Made by a program: the position numbers and the translations under genes. Below are positions 27,187-36,239 of a DNA stretch of 64,000 nt, piece after piece. Where the stretch lies: the NCBI RefSeq assembly GCF_008635795.1, contig NZ_VWRQ01000020.1, positions 1 through 64,000 of the forward strand. Direction: 5' to 3'. The first letter of the stretch is position 1. Each line of letters begins with the position of its first letter. The DNA comes from Paenibacillus tepidiphilus (GTDB lineage: Bacteria > Bacillota > Bacilli > Paenibacillales > Paenibacillaceae). The notes beneath the pieces are model-generated. The model was not told the DNA's origin. It made no database searches and saw nothing but the letters and a program-made list of their open reading frames with translations.

Positions 27187-28042
27187 TTTCCACTTCCTCC
27201 TCTTCGGAAAGGTAACGATAGGCGTCCTTTTCATAGTTGCTCATGACCACGGTAGAAAGAGGATTATCTTGAGACATAATTGATCTGAAGTGACGAATAC
27301 TGGCATTCTTTTTGTGAGTTGCAAAATAAATAGCCTCGTAGAGATCCATTTCTTGGCACACTTCAGAGTAACCACCCATTCTTGAATAGTTACTGCCGAT
27401 ATTTCCGGCCAGTCTTCCAAATTCATTTTTTGCCTTTAGAAGGATTGATTCTTCGTCCATATGCCCAATCATTTTGTCAGTATATTCCAATATTACGAGT
27501 ATATAGCGTGTGTAATCGTACTCTTCAACTGTCTTTTGCCATCCCTCAATATAGGGGAAAAACATCTCTTCTGCGTATCTTTGTGCTACAGGATCTAGAT
27601 TATGGAAGTTTTCCTGGTAAGTTTGCATTTCATCTACTAATTCGATTGGGCGAGATTGAATATGTGTCCCTAATTTAACTTCTCGGCCAGGACCCAATGA
27701 AACACTGGCTAATAAATGCTCGTAAGCCATATCTGTTTCTTGTTGCTCTTCGAATGATCTAAGATCATAATTTATCGGTTCACAGCGAACCGCACCCGAA
27801 AACTTCCGAACACCGCGGATTTCAGATTTAAGCTCCAGTAGGTTTCCGTAGTGCTCTTTGATTCCCATTAACTCGTGGAATGGCCCTTCAATGATTCTGG
27901 CCTGCTTTAAAGATTCTCGTTCGGGCACTATCTTTTTCTTATTGGATTTCTTTATCCAAGGGAAGAATGGTTTGTTCTGGACACCGCAATAGAGAAAGTA
28001 CCCGCATACCCCTAAGCCAACGTACATAAATAAATCCCACAT
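27176..28042 (-). CDS. Membrane-anchored conjugation protein, VirB4 N-domain-like
   Basis: 288 residues, ATG 28042 behind GGAGGG. One N-terminal membrane helix (4-20), then a soluble part with a VirB4 N-domain flavour (AVRCEPINYDLRSFEEQQETD, GTHIQSRPIELVDE, AEEMFFPYIEGWQ). The tail is very acidic. It lies between the VirB3-like and VirB4 genes and overlaps VirB4 by 11 bp, so it is coupled to it. I suggest a split VirB4 N-terminal domain or an adaptor tethering VirB4 to the membrane. Not a named family to me. Confidence 0.55.
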   Translation of the reverse strand: MWDLFMYVGLGVCGYFLYCGVQNKPFFPWIKKSNKKKIVPERESLKQARIIEGPFHELMGIKEHYGNLLELKSEIRGVRKFSGAVRCEPINYDLRSFEEQQETDMAYEHLLASVSLGPGREVKLGTHIQSRPIELVDEMQTYQENFHNLDPVAQRYAEEMFFPYIEGWQKTVEEYDYTRYILVILEYTDKMIGHMDEESILLKAKNEFGRLAGNIGSNYSRMGGYSEVCQEMDLYEAIYFATHKKNASIRHFRSIMSQDNPLSTVVMSNYEKDAYRYLSEEEEVEIED

Positions 28043-28045
28043 GCG

Positions 28046-28360
28046 TTAATCCCTCCAAACTCCACTTTGAGTTTTCTTGTGACGAAATTTGTACCAATAG
28101 TGTCGATCTAAATAAAGTCCGGTTTGAGGATGGTGCATTAAAGCACAGACGACAAAAGGAACCAATATTGGCAAACACATTACCCAGATGATCACATTCA
28201 TAATAAATCCTATGGATCCAATGTAGGTCCATTGCAAGACCTGCAAAAACAGTAATAACCCACCACCTAGATATAAAGCCTGCCGCCAGGAAAAACTGAA
28301 GCTCGAAAACTTTAGGGGTCTTCTCTCTTTTTCAGTATCAAAAGGTAAAGATGCTCGCAA
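28046..28360 (-). CDS. VirB3/PrgI-like membrane protein
   Basis: 104 residues from TTG 28360 (AAAGGAG 7 nt upstream). A short cytoplasmic start (LPFDTEKERRPLKFSSFSFSWRQ) resembles the PrgI/VirB3 entry segment, followed by two close membrane helices (28-46 and 50-74). VirB3-like proteins partner VirB4, whose gene follows one gene later. Confidence 0.65.
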   Translation of the reverse strand: MRASLPFDTEKERRPLKFSSFSFSWRQALYLGGGLLLFLQVLQWTYIGSIGFIMNVIIWVMCLPILVPFVVCALMHHPQTGLYLDRHYWYKFRHKKTQSGVWRD

Positions 28361-28383
28361 ATAATCATCTCCTTTAGGAACAA

Positions 28384-28406
28384 AACCCCTACAATGTAGG
28401 GGTCAG
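28384..28406 (-). terminator. Intercistronic hairpin after the VirB2-like gene
   Basis: GACCCCTACA-TTG-TAGGGGTTTTG on the minus strand, between the pilin-like gene and the rest of the operon. A leaky terminator or 3' end stabiliser here would give more pilin than channel proteins. Confidence 0.6.
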
Positions 28407-28416
28407 AACCTAAATA

Positions 28417-28830
28417 TTAAACTGCGGATTGTCCAATGAAGTAATCTGCTATAACTGGTGCTTTAGCGATAATTACTATTCCTATGACTGCCCCAACCAT
28501 TGAAGCTGTTGCCAAAGCTCTTTTTTGTGGGCTTCCCATAGAAATTGAGAATAGTATTGCTCCCAGTACCAAGCCAACAACCGCAACTACAGCACCGATA
28601 ATCCGAAGGAAGAGTATCCATTGCTTCAGTGTATCTGTAATCGTGGAAATATCTGAAGTGCCGTCACCAATTTGCGTAGATGATTTGAAATTGGGGCTTG
28701 CGGGAGCAGGTGTTGCAGCATCAGCTTGTAATGGAGCAATGAATGTCATGATTGAAAAAAATGAAAGCATCAAGGCTGTAACCAGCAAATAAGGAGTGAT
28801 ACTTTTTCGAAGCTTGTTTACTAATACCAT
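28417..28830 (-). CDS. VirB2/TrbC-like pilin candidate
   Basis: 137 residues, ATG 28830 behind GGAGGG. Signal-like N-terminus (LLVTALMLSFFSIM to QADAA), a Ser/Thr/Pro-rich stretch, and two C-terminal membrane helices (about 72-96 and 105-130) separated by SMGSPQKRA. This is the standard VirB2/TrbC plan. First gene of the conjugation operon, behind the shared leader hairpin. Confidence 0.7.
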   Translation of the reverse strand: MVLVNKLRKSITPYLLVTALMLSFFSIMTFIAPLQADAATPAPASPNFKSSTQIGDGTSDISTITDTLKQWILFLRIIGAVVAVVGLVLGAILFSISMGSPQKRALATASMVGAVIGIVIIAKAPVIADYFIGQSAV

Positions 28831-28903
28831 TGAGTGTTCCCTCCAATTATTCGTTTTCGTTTAGACTGCTTCTATGTTCATCCAATACCCCCTTTTTGAA
28901 ATG

Positions 28904-28969
28904 AAAAAAGACGCATAAATTAAACTCTGCACGCTGGCAAAGTTTAAAATATGCGTCTTTCGCTCTTTC
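28904..28969 (-). promoter_or_regulatory. Shared leader with terminator hairpin (copy 2)
   Basis: Minus strand: AAAGAGCGAAAGACGC begins a hairpin whose outer stem AAAGACGCATA pairs with TATGCGTCTTT and whose inner stem is AAACT/AGTTT, followed by T-rich sequence. It lies 74 bp upstream of the VirB2-like start. Same 5' signature as at 6881, 40543 and 45245. Confidence 0.75.
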
Positions 28970-29174
28970 CTATATTGGACATTACAGTCCATTAATTTAT
29001 GGTTATTGCTACTTTTATTCTATCCAACTTTGTTATTTATGGCAATAATCAAAAAACGAAAAACTATCTATGGATTAGTTTACAATATTGAATTATACTG
29101 TAACCAAGAACCATACATTGAAGGAAATTTTTTGTTCAACCTGATCTCTATAATCTATAGAAAGGGACAATCAC

Positions 29175-29786
29175 ATGTTGGATAATATCATAGCGACTCT
29201 AAAAGCGGCTTTACAACACACTTCGGATATTCCTGTAATTATGATCTTTATAGGCGTTCTACTGTTTTCATTCTCCTTCTTAAGAGTCCGGGTATGGTTA
29301 TACTTTTCCATAACTATAATAGCTGTAACAATTTCTATATTGCCTGGCTACTATCTCGGTCCAGCTTTTACCCGGTTCTTGATTAACGTGCATATCATTA
29401 GTCCAGAATGGAACGCAAGTGAGGACATCTCAAGAAGTGTAGGATTGGGAATTATTATTTCACTTGTCGTTCTCTTAACTACATCCATTATGATTACTAC
29501 AACTTTTATCGAAGTTATAAAGAAAAAAGATCCCCTATATTTACTAAAATCAAAGAAGAACCCGACAATTAAAGATTATTTGCGAGTTCCTTGTGATCTA
29601 ATTGATAAAAAGCCTATGCCAGATCTAGATCAAATTGATTTGCCTGCGAGAAACTTAGTTTACAATAATTTTAACGATGAAGAACTGCAAGTATTGGCCT
29701 TTAAATGGGTATCATTAGGCTTGCCCGAGCACAGAGCGATTAAAAAGGTCTTACTTGATTTAGATGTTCAAAAGAATGCCATGTGA
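29175..29786 (+). CDS. Membrane protein of unknown function
   Basis: 203 residues, ATG 29175 behind AAAGGGA. Three membrane segments (about 18-35, 38-58 and 93-113), then a soluble C-terminal part ending in a helical DEELQVLAFKWVSLGLPEHRAIKKVLLDL, which looks like a small interaction module. Divergent from the conjugation operon. No family known. Confidence 0.55.
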   Translation: MLDNIIATLKAALQHTSDIPVIMIFIGVLLFSFSFLRVRVWLYFSITIIAVTISILPGYYLGPAFTRFLINVHIISPEWNASEDISRSVGLGIIISLVVLLTTSIMITTTFIEVIKKKDPLYLLKSKKNPTIKDYLRVPCDLIDKKPMPDLDQIDLPARNLVYNNFNDEELQVLAFKWVSLGLPEHRAIKKVLLDLDVQKNAM

Positions 29787-29796
29787 TTCAAAAAAT

Positions 29797-29840
29797 AAAA
29801 AAGCTCACTCCAGTCATATGAGACCGTAGTGAGCTTTTTC
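29797..29840. terminator. Bidirectional terminator between convergent genes
   Basis: AAAAAGCTCACT pairs with AGTGAGCTTTTT around a 20-nt loop, between the converging genes ending at 29786 and 29840. Confidence 0.8.
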
Positions 29841-30058
29841 TAATTGATTTTTCGATTACTAACTAAATACCGATCGGCTGTTTCTAATAGTTCCTGAACA
29901 AAAGAATCGGACCAATTTTTAGGCAATTCATCAATACGATAGCTACTGACAATTTCACCTGAATTGCGGCTGATTTTAATGATGAAATAAGGTCCCTTAT
30001 CTCTATAATGTCTCATCGCCATTATAACAGGAGATTTATGAAACAATTGAATTAACAT
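29840..30058 (-). CDS. Small hypothetical protein
   Basis: 72 residues if begun at ATG 30058, which has AAAGGTG upstream; the frame is open 13 codons further. Mixed alpha/beta, basic (GPYFIIKISRNSGEIVSSYRIDE). No family recognised. It follows the Rad52-like gene by 90 bp on the same strand. Confidence 0.5.
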   Translation of the reverse strand: MLIQLFHKSPVIMAMRHYRDKGPYFIIKISRNSGEIVSSYRIDELPKNWSDSFVQELLETADRYLVSNRKIN

Positions 30059-30147
30059 TGAGATCACACCTTTATCCTGTTGATAAGGGTTTGTCATTCA
30101 TGGGCAACTTCATTCTATCATACCATATTTCGAATATAAAAGATTTT

Positions 30148-31140
30148 TTAGCCTGCTGTCTGCCGAATATTACGCAAAATGTTTCTCCCCTTGGCTTCCC
30201 TAATATCAATAATATAAGGTTGTCCGATGTTTTTAACTACAGAGTCAACTACATTCATTAGAGGGCCCACAGCGAAAACCTCAACAGGTCTGCCTTGGTA
30301 ATCCATTAAACACTTATAGTAAGGGTCCTCTTCTCCTTCCACATTGAGTTCCTTTAGAATCATGTGTATTGGTGTCTCTAACGGAATAACCACATTATTA
30401 ACTTGATCTGTAAGTACAGGTGCAAGGTTTTTATTCTTTTGATCCTCCAAGATATATTCCATTTCGATAAGACTCAACCCTTGTTCTTTCATCGAATTTA
30501 TCCATGTGTTAATGTCAGCATTAGATTTAAACATTCCATTAAACTTTTCTTTGATATCCGCTTTTTTCAAAATGTCCTTGATATCGGATTCAAAAATAGC
30601 AAACGATCCATTCTTTTCATAATAAGGTTTTAAGTCGTCAGGTATTACAACTATGCCTTTATCGAACTTAAAATTAGGTTCATCAATTGCTCTAACAACT
30701 TTCGCATATTCTACTGTGCTTTTAAGAATGGCAGTAATTCGGCCGTTATAAAGATCTGATGCTACTCCGATTAGTGAGGCGCATTTTTTTAGACAATCGG
30801 ATAATGCAATTTTTTTTGCATCTAAGATTGCTTGGGCTTGAGGTTGGGTTTCTCCTTCTTCCGTATACATTATTGCATCACCAAACTGACATTTATCAAT
30901 CCATTCACCATTATCAGCTTTAATTGAAAGTTTTCCAAATATTGATACTGTAAACAACTTCATATCTATATCCTGTGACACCACTTCTAATTTCCATCCA
31001 TGAGGACCCAGTACTTGATTTAAACGATCACTTGTTGCTTGTGGCCGAACATAGACATATCCATTCTGATTGATTCTGTATTCTTCATATGGAAATGGAG
31101 CATTGAGCTGATTAAACAAATTTTCATTTAGACTATTCAT
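30148..31140 (-). CDS. Rad52/Sak-type single-strand annealing protein
   Basis: 330 residues, ATG 31140 behind AGGAGG. The first 150 residues follow the Rad52-type order: YVRPQATSDRLNQVLGPHGW, then beta strands (FTVSIFGKLSI), KCQFGDA, and the family helix AKKIALSDCLKKCASLIGVASDLY (Lys/Asp-rich, ending in G-V-x-x-x-L-Y). The C-terminal 180 residues differ from phage proteins and end in a beta-rich domain (VNNVVIPLETPIHMILKEL onwards). Such proteins anneal ssDNA coated by SSB, useful when a plasmid enters as a single strand. It is transcribed from behind a long hairpin at 31205-31278. Confidence 0.7.
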   Translation of the reverse strand: MNSLNENLFNQLNAPFPYEEYRINQNGYVYVRPQATSDRLNQVLGPHGWKLEVVSQDIDMKLFTVSIFGKLSIKADNGEWIDKCQFGDAIMYTEEGETQPQAQAILDAKKIALSDCLKKCASLIGVASDLYNGRITAILKSTVEYAKVVRAIDEPNFKFDKGIVVIPDDLKPYYEKNGSFAIFESDIKDILKKADIKEKFNGMFKSNADINTWINSMKEQGLSLIEMEYILEDQKNKNLAPVLTDQVNNVVIPLETPIHMILKELNVEGEEDPYYKCLMDYQGRPVEVFAVGPLMNVVDSVVKNIGQPYIIDIREAKGRNILRNIRQTAG

Positions 31141-31204
31141 AGATATCCTCCTTAGAATTTTTCAAAGTTTTAGTAGCTCTACTTGACCAAAAACTACAAA
31201 ACAC

Positions 31205-31278
31205 AAAAAAGCCCTAAGGATCAGCATCATATAGAATAGGACTTCACCTATCTAAATAATACTGCCCATAGGGCTTTT
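31205..31278 (-). promoter_or_regulatory. Long leader hairpin with terminator before the Rad52-like gene
   Basis: Minus strand AAAAGCCCTA pairs with TAGGGCTTTT across about 55 nt that contain an inner TAGATAGG/CCTATTCTA hairpin; a run of six T follows. The gene starts 65 bp further on. It resembles the shared leaders in plan but lacks GAGCG. Confidence 0.6.
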
Positions 31279-31379
31279 ACCTTCAAGTTAAGGCTCAATT
31301 AGAGCAAAAAGAAATAATATACAGTAAAATCATACCATATTATTTTTATGCGCACAATGCGTTTCAATTGAATTCATTT

Positions 31380-31880
31380 CGGTTCTGGTTGATCCGGCTG
31401 CGTCGAGCTATTTGCAATCAGTATACCGGCGGGCCTGGACCAGATCTGCCGACCCGAAGACAGCAGGCGCCGGCTCAAAGACCCCATAGGCGTCTGTCGA
31501 TCGGAATAACGACCTCGGGCTGCAGCTCTCAGCCCTACTTGGCGCATAACGCAAGCAGACCGGGTTCTTCACCATTGAAAGAAGCGGTTCCGAGCGCTCC
31601 GTAGGAAAGCCCAAGCTCGGCTAGCGTTTCCGCGGCCCAGCCCAGTCTACGCGGCGTTAAGTCACCATCTGTTGCAGTAGCAGCGCACACCCTGACGATG
31701 AGCACCCAGTCGGTGATGACAGTCGAGGTCGCCCAGGCTGTGCCGGCTGCGGCCATTTCGGCTAACCCCGCTAACAGCGTCTCCAGAAGCAGCCAGTCCC
31801 GCTCCACACAGGTCTGCAACTATGGCGAGCAGTCCGCCGTAACGCGGCGCTCATCGCCTTCAGCACGCTGACGGCTCCGC
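31380..31880. other. GC-rich region, no intact gene
   Basis: A 94-codon minus-strand frame (31535-31819) has no ribosome site. A short stretch of it (ATATDGDL, LGWAAE, FNGEEPGLL) faintly recalls CbiG and may be a further relic of the cobalamin block at 33.6-34.8 kb, but this is weak. Confidence 0.35.
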
Positions 31881-31892
31881 CTGCCAGCTGTA

Positions 31893-33610
31893 AAAAGAAA
31901 TTAAAGTTAGCTGAAAAATAAAGTATTAGACTGGTACTACGGACGAAGCCGAGCTTCTCATCCAGCGCTTCCGGCGACAGTTTCCGCCACCAGCAACTGC
32001 AGCTCGTGCTCTTGGAGCCGTAGACGAAGTCTGGTTTACCATTCGGCGTGGTCGGCGACAGCGGCCGGAACGATCAGCTGGAGCTCGCGCTCCCGGCACT
32101 CCATACGAAGCCGGTCTTCTCTTCGGCGTGTCCGGCGACAGCGGCCGTCACGAGCAGCTGGAGCTCGCGCTCCCGACGTTTCCGGATGAAGCCGTGCTTC
32201 TCGTTCGGCGTGTCCGGCGACGCACGATCAGCTGCAGCTTGCGCTCCCGGCGCCTCCGGATGAAGCCGGGCTTCCCGTTCGACGGGTCCGGCGACAGTGG
32301 CCAGCTCGAGCAGTTGCAGCTTGCGCTCCTGGCACTCCATACGAAGCCGGGCTTCCCGTTCGGCGGGTCCGGCGACAGTGGCCAGCTCGAGCAGTTGCAG
32401 CTTTCGCTCCTGGCACTCCATACGAAGCCGGTCTTCTCTTCGGCGGGTCCGGCGACAGCGGCCGTCACGAGCAGCTGGAGCTTGCGCTCCCGACGCTTCC
32501 GGATGAAGCCGAGCTTCTCGTTCGGCGTGTCCGGCGACAGCGGCCGGAACGAGCAGCTGCAGCTCGCGCTCCCGACGCTTCCGGATGAAGCCGTGCTTCT
32601 CGTTCGGCGTGTCCGGCGACAGCGGTCGGAACGAGCAGCTGCAGCTCGCGCTCCCGGCACTCCATACGAAGCCGGTCTTCTCTTCGGCACGTCCGGTGAC
32701 AGCGGTCGACACGAGCAGCTGCAACTCGCAATCCTCTTGCTCCGGACGAAACCCGTTTCTCATTCGGCACGTCCGGTGACAGCGGCCGGCACGAGCAGCT
32801 GTAGCTTGCGCTCCTGGTGTTCTGTACGAAGTCCGGGTTTCCCATTCGGCGTGTCCGGCAACAGGAGGCCGGCACGAGTGCTGCAGCATGCGCTCCCGGC
32901 GCACGGGATGAAGCCGGGGCTTCCCGTTCGGGGGTCCGGCGACAGTGGTCAGCACGAGCAGCTGCAGCTTGCGCTCCCGGCGCCTCCGGATGAAGCCGGG
33001 CTTCCCGTTCGGCGGGTCCGGCGACAGTGGCCAGCACGAGCAGCTGCAGCTTGCGCTCCCGGCGCCTCCGGATGAAGCCGGGCTTCCCGTTCCGCGGGTC
33101 CGGCGACAGTGGCCTGCGCGAGCAGCTGCAGCTTGCGCTCCTGGTGCCCCGGATGAAGCCCGGGCTTCCCGTTCCGCGGGTCCGGCAACAGCGGCCGACA
33201 CGAACAGCTGCAGTTTGCGCTCCCAGCGCCTCCGGATGAAGCCGGGGCTTCCCGTTCCGCGGGTCCGGCGACAGTGGCCAGCACAAGCAGCTGCAGCTTG
33301 CCCTCCCGGCGTCTCCGGATGAAGCCGGGCTTCCCGTTCTGCGGGTCCGCAACAGGCGACCGTCATGAGCAGCTGCAGCTTGCCCTCCCGGCACCCCAGA
33401 GAAACCGGGCATTCGGCAGTCCCTGCGACAGAGGCGGCACAAGTAGCTGCAGCTCGCTGTCATGGGTTCTGGATGAAGCCCGGTTTCCCATTCGGCGGGT
33501 CCGGCGACAGCGGCCTGCACGAGTTCTTGGGTCTCTTTATAAGCGCCAGGCTGCGGGGTCAGCCGGTTACGTCAACCAACTGCCTCGCAAGCTTCAGGCT
33601 TATAATTTTT
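31893..33610. repeat. GC-rich tandem array, family 1 (D)
   Basis: Begins with a doubled K motif (31894-31932), then about twenty units of roughly 80 bp: CCGGCGACAGTGGCC, AGCAGCTGCAGCT, GCGCTCCCGGCGC, TCCGGATGAAGCCGGGCTTCCC. Neighbouring units at 32940-33310 are more alike than distant ones, so the array grew by local duplication. It ends near CAACTGCCTCGCAAGCTTCAG (33571-33594). Conceptual proteins up to 430 residues occur on both strands and are not believed. Confidence 0.8.
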
Positions 33611-33659
33611 CTTTCGCCGGCCGAATTCGCGGCCCAGCAGAACCCCCTCGAAGCTGCTC

Positions 33660-34040
33660 TACACATCAGAGGCAGTCGTAATGAACGGATGGCTGTCGAT
33701 TAGCTCCGTGGTGCGCAGCGTCAGTCGGTTGGCCACGTCGAGATGTCCGGAGAGCTTGCTGATGACACGCTCTCCGAGCTCGTCGATGACGCCGACAGGG
33801 ATGGCCGTTTTGTGCTGCAGCAGCGGAGCGACCAGTCGCACGGACCGCCTAGCGAGAAGAACAGGATAGCCTCTCATACCGCCGGAAAATTCCGGCAGCA
33901 GCACCTTGACCGACCCGGCGTCAGCTGCTCTCCCGGCACTTCCGCCAAATTCCCGCAGTATTTGGCGGAGCAGTATGCCTCCACATCCCTTATGCGACCG
34001 GACAGCTGAGTGTCTCTCCGAGTAATGGCGACGGCGGCAT
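33660..34040 (-). pseudogene. cbiG: Decayed cbiG (cobalamin biosynthesis) fragment
   Basis: Across shifting minus-strand frames the start (MSWIYAAAVITRRDTQL) and the conserved core of CbiG can be read: VRLVAPLLQHKT, VGVIDELGERVISKLSGHL, ANRLT, then HPFITTASDV, which is how the family's N-terminal domain ends. At least two frameshifts separate the pieces, and the gene stops at 33660 where array sequence follows. CbiG opens the lactone of cobalt-precorrin-5A in anaerobic B12 synthesis. High-GC, unlike the plasmid backbone. Confidence 0.65.
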
Positions 34041-34740
34041 ATATCCAGGACATGGTCGGCTTCCTCCCGGTAGCCGTGGGTGAAGGCCTGATCGTACAGC
34101 TTCAAGCGGTAGCATTGATCCGCCAGTTCTGGTTCAAGCGCCCAGCCGGCCAGAATCATCACCTACTGGGTGATGCCGACCGCCTTCATGTTACCTCCAG
34201 CCCAAATAGGTAGTGCGCATGGTCCGCTGATCCGGCCAGGTGACCCGCTCGTCCAGCAGCGGCGTGGAAATTCCGCTGCGGTCTGCCCGCCCGCAGCCGC
34301 TTCTGCTTCGGCACCAGAGTAAGCCCTCAGGCGCGCGTCAGGATGACCGTTGCTTCAGCACGGGCACCGTAAACTGCAGCCGCTGCGAACACGGAGCTGA
34401 CGCCGGGCACGATCTCGCAGCCGATGCCCAGCAGCGAGATCTGCTCCAGAATCGCGACATACATGGCCGGGTCGCCGGCATACACCCGGGCGACGCTTTT
34501 CCCGGCCTGCGCCGCTTCCACCATTAAGGCGCTCCAAATTCATGCCTGAGCTCTGCAGCACCTCCTCTTGCTCCGCCTGCGCTATCAGATCCCCGCTGAC
34601 CAGCGAATCGGCGTACAACACGAGCTCGACCGCCTGAAGGATCTGCAGACCTTGTACCGTAATCAGCTGGGTCGCCGGGACAGACAGCGACAATATACAC
34701 TTTAGGTTCCAGACGCAATCCGTCATTTCTCACCACCACC
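34041..34740 (-). pseudogene. cbiF: Decayed cbiF/cobM (precorrin-4 methyltransferase)
   Basis: Pieces in order on the minus strand but in different frames: LITVQGLQILQAVELVLYAD and SLVSGDLIAQAE, then VARVYAGDPAMYVAILEQIS, IEIVPGVSS-type (CEIVPGVSSVFAAAA), VILTRA, VTWPDQRTMRTT, and the typical end LYDQAFTHGYREEA. This is the whole length of a CbiF-type SAM methyltransferase with at least three frameshifts. Upstream (34740-34811) the tail YLSLVVVRND may be the end of cbiL. The order cbiL-cbiF-cbiG is that of real cobalamin operons, so this is a decayed chromosomal segment. Confidence 0.7.
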
Positions 34741-34829
34741 AGGCTTAAATACTCCAGCTTAACACCACGCCATATCCGCTCGCCGCTGCTAAAGGTAGCC
34801 TTTGTCACCAACGAGGCTTCGTTCGTTCG

Positions 34830-35380
34830 TAATTCCCATTATCGGCCGGCTGCGTAGCGGACGTCATCTCAGCTTTGCCCCCTTGGTGTAGCAGTGGTAT
34901 AGCGCGGTGCTGGCTGCGTGGTCCATGGCTTCGCCGGTGGTATACCGCGCCAGCAGCAACTGGCTATGAGAAGGATTTCAATTCTGCTCTCGTTGATCCA
35001 GCAGCCCCTGGAGTTAAATGTACGTTGAGCGGTTCCGTCAACCCCCTATGCCTTCGTGTTTGTGAACACGCTATGTTTGACTCCACGTATGAAGTGCTCA
35101 TGCTCACAATGCCCTTCCCAGTTTAACGGTCCCTGGGAATCTTTTGAGAGCAATGGAGTTGCAGGAAAAAAGTTGCCTCCTTGGAAAACAGATTCTCTCT
35201 CCTTCCTTCTTCAAATTTTCCTCGTTTCTCTAAAACGTCTTTTGTAGATTTGGTTAGGTATACAATAAAATAAAAAAGAACGAGCTCCAGAGGCTCGTCC
35301 TGATATAAAGCTTGATATATAAGGAATAAAAATCTTGTAAATGGATATTAATAAAGTAAACCATTAGGATTGCTGCTTCA
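34830..35380. other. Mixed region without a supported gene
   Basis: GC-rich until about 35000, then AT-rich. A hairpin GAACGAGC/GGCTCGTC lies at 35279-35301 and ends in T-rich sequence on the minus strand (outer terminator for the gene ending at 35414). I see nothing else. Confidence 0.5.
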
Positions 35381-35413
35381 GAAAAGACTGGATACTACTC
35401 CAGTCTTTTCTGT
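35380..35413. terminator. Terminator of the TubY-like gene
   Basis: AGAAAAGACTGGA pairs perfectly with TCCAGTCTTTTCT around a 6-nt loop immediately after the stop codon; works on both strands. Confidence 0.8.
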
Positions 35414-36199
35414 CTACTCTTCAAATGCTTTATTGATTTCACTTTCAAAGTTTTCAATAATGTAGTTCTGAATAAAAGCTTCTTTTAAAGCGAAGTTTTC
35501 TTTTTTGAATATAATACCGGTTTTTTGGGGGTTATCACTCCATGTTTTTTCTGCTTCTTCTCTAAGTTTTTTCCTAATTCTGTTTTCAAGTAAAGATCTG
35601 TTCAGATTTTGACTTCTCATTTCAATCTTTACCTGTTGAAGATCTTCTTCACGTTTTCGCTTTTCTTCTTCTGGATCCGGTAAAAGTAATATTTTTTCCT
35701 CAAAGAGTTCTCGTAATTTTGTGATTTCCACACCCTTTGAATAATTAAAACGTCTTCTCTCCTCTTCAAGTTCTTCTTTTTGTTGCTGAAATTCCTCTTT
35801 GAGTGTTAGCAATTGTTGTATTTCTTCCGAAAGAAACTCCTTTAACTTATCTACAGAATTAAACGCTAAACTCTTCCCCTCATACTCTGAGTCATCACTA
35901 GGATCGTATGAAACAAAGTCACTAAATACTTCAAGAATTTTAGAACCTATTTGTTGCATTGAGATGTTATTTCCAAATCGTTTTTTTAAATCTGCAATAA
36001 ATTTTAGGATCTCTAAATCCTTATCTGAGAATACCCTCTCACCTCTTGGATTACGAGGGACTGTATGTACTTTCATTTGATGAAGTTCGTTTACCCAGTT
36101 CCTTAATGTTGTGATTGGAACGGTAAGATTCTCTTTCTTTAAAAGCTCATGAGCAACTCCTATGGTTACAGTACCATCAAGGTGCTGATAGTCTTCCAT
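35414..36199 (-). CDS. tubY: TubY-like MerR-type protein with coiled coil
   Basis: 261 residues from ATG 36199 (AGGGGGAG 5 nt upstream). Residues 8-70 form a MerR-like helix-turn-helix (TIGVAHELLKKENLTVPITT, LRNWVNEL, RVFSDKDLEILKFI). Residues 120-215 are a Glu/Lys-rich coiled coil; a short C-terminal domain follows. This is the plan of TubY, the third protein of the type III partition locus of Clostridium botulinum phage c-st, which modulates TubR-tubC. Here it lies 1.1 kb from tubZ on the same strand, preceded by a large repeat region. The name is by analogy. Confidence 0.6.
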   Translation of the reverse strand: MEDYQHLDGTVTIGVAHELLKKENLTVPITTLRNWVNELHQMKVHTVPRNPRGERVFSDKDLEILKFIADLKKRFGNNISMQQIGSKILEVFSDFVSYDPSDDSEYEGKSLAFNSVDKLKEFLSEEIQQLLTLKEEFQQQKEELEEERRRFNYSKGVEITKLRELFEEKILLLPDPEEEKRKREEDLQQVKIEMRSQNLNRSLLENRIRKKLREEAEKTWSDNPQKTGIIFKKENFALKEAFIQNYIIENFESEINKAFEE

Positions 36200-36239
36200 A
36201 CGCTCTCCCCCTTTTCTGATCATTACTACGAAGGAAAAA

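Noticed and set aside
32074..33366. Long open frames (up to 430 codons) in the GC-rich array, on both strands
   Set aside because: Stop codons are rare in such sequence; overlapping frames on both strands are equally open, none has a ribosome site, and the products are repetitive Cys/Ser/Arg strings. The same holds for 49020-51008, 18633-19499, 105-761 and 62500-63950.
34875..34985. tRNA-like start (GGTGTAGCAGTGGTATAGCGC)
   Set aside because: No anticodon stem, no TTCGAAT loop and no acceptor pairing can be drawn.
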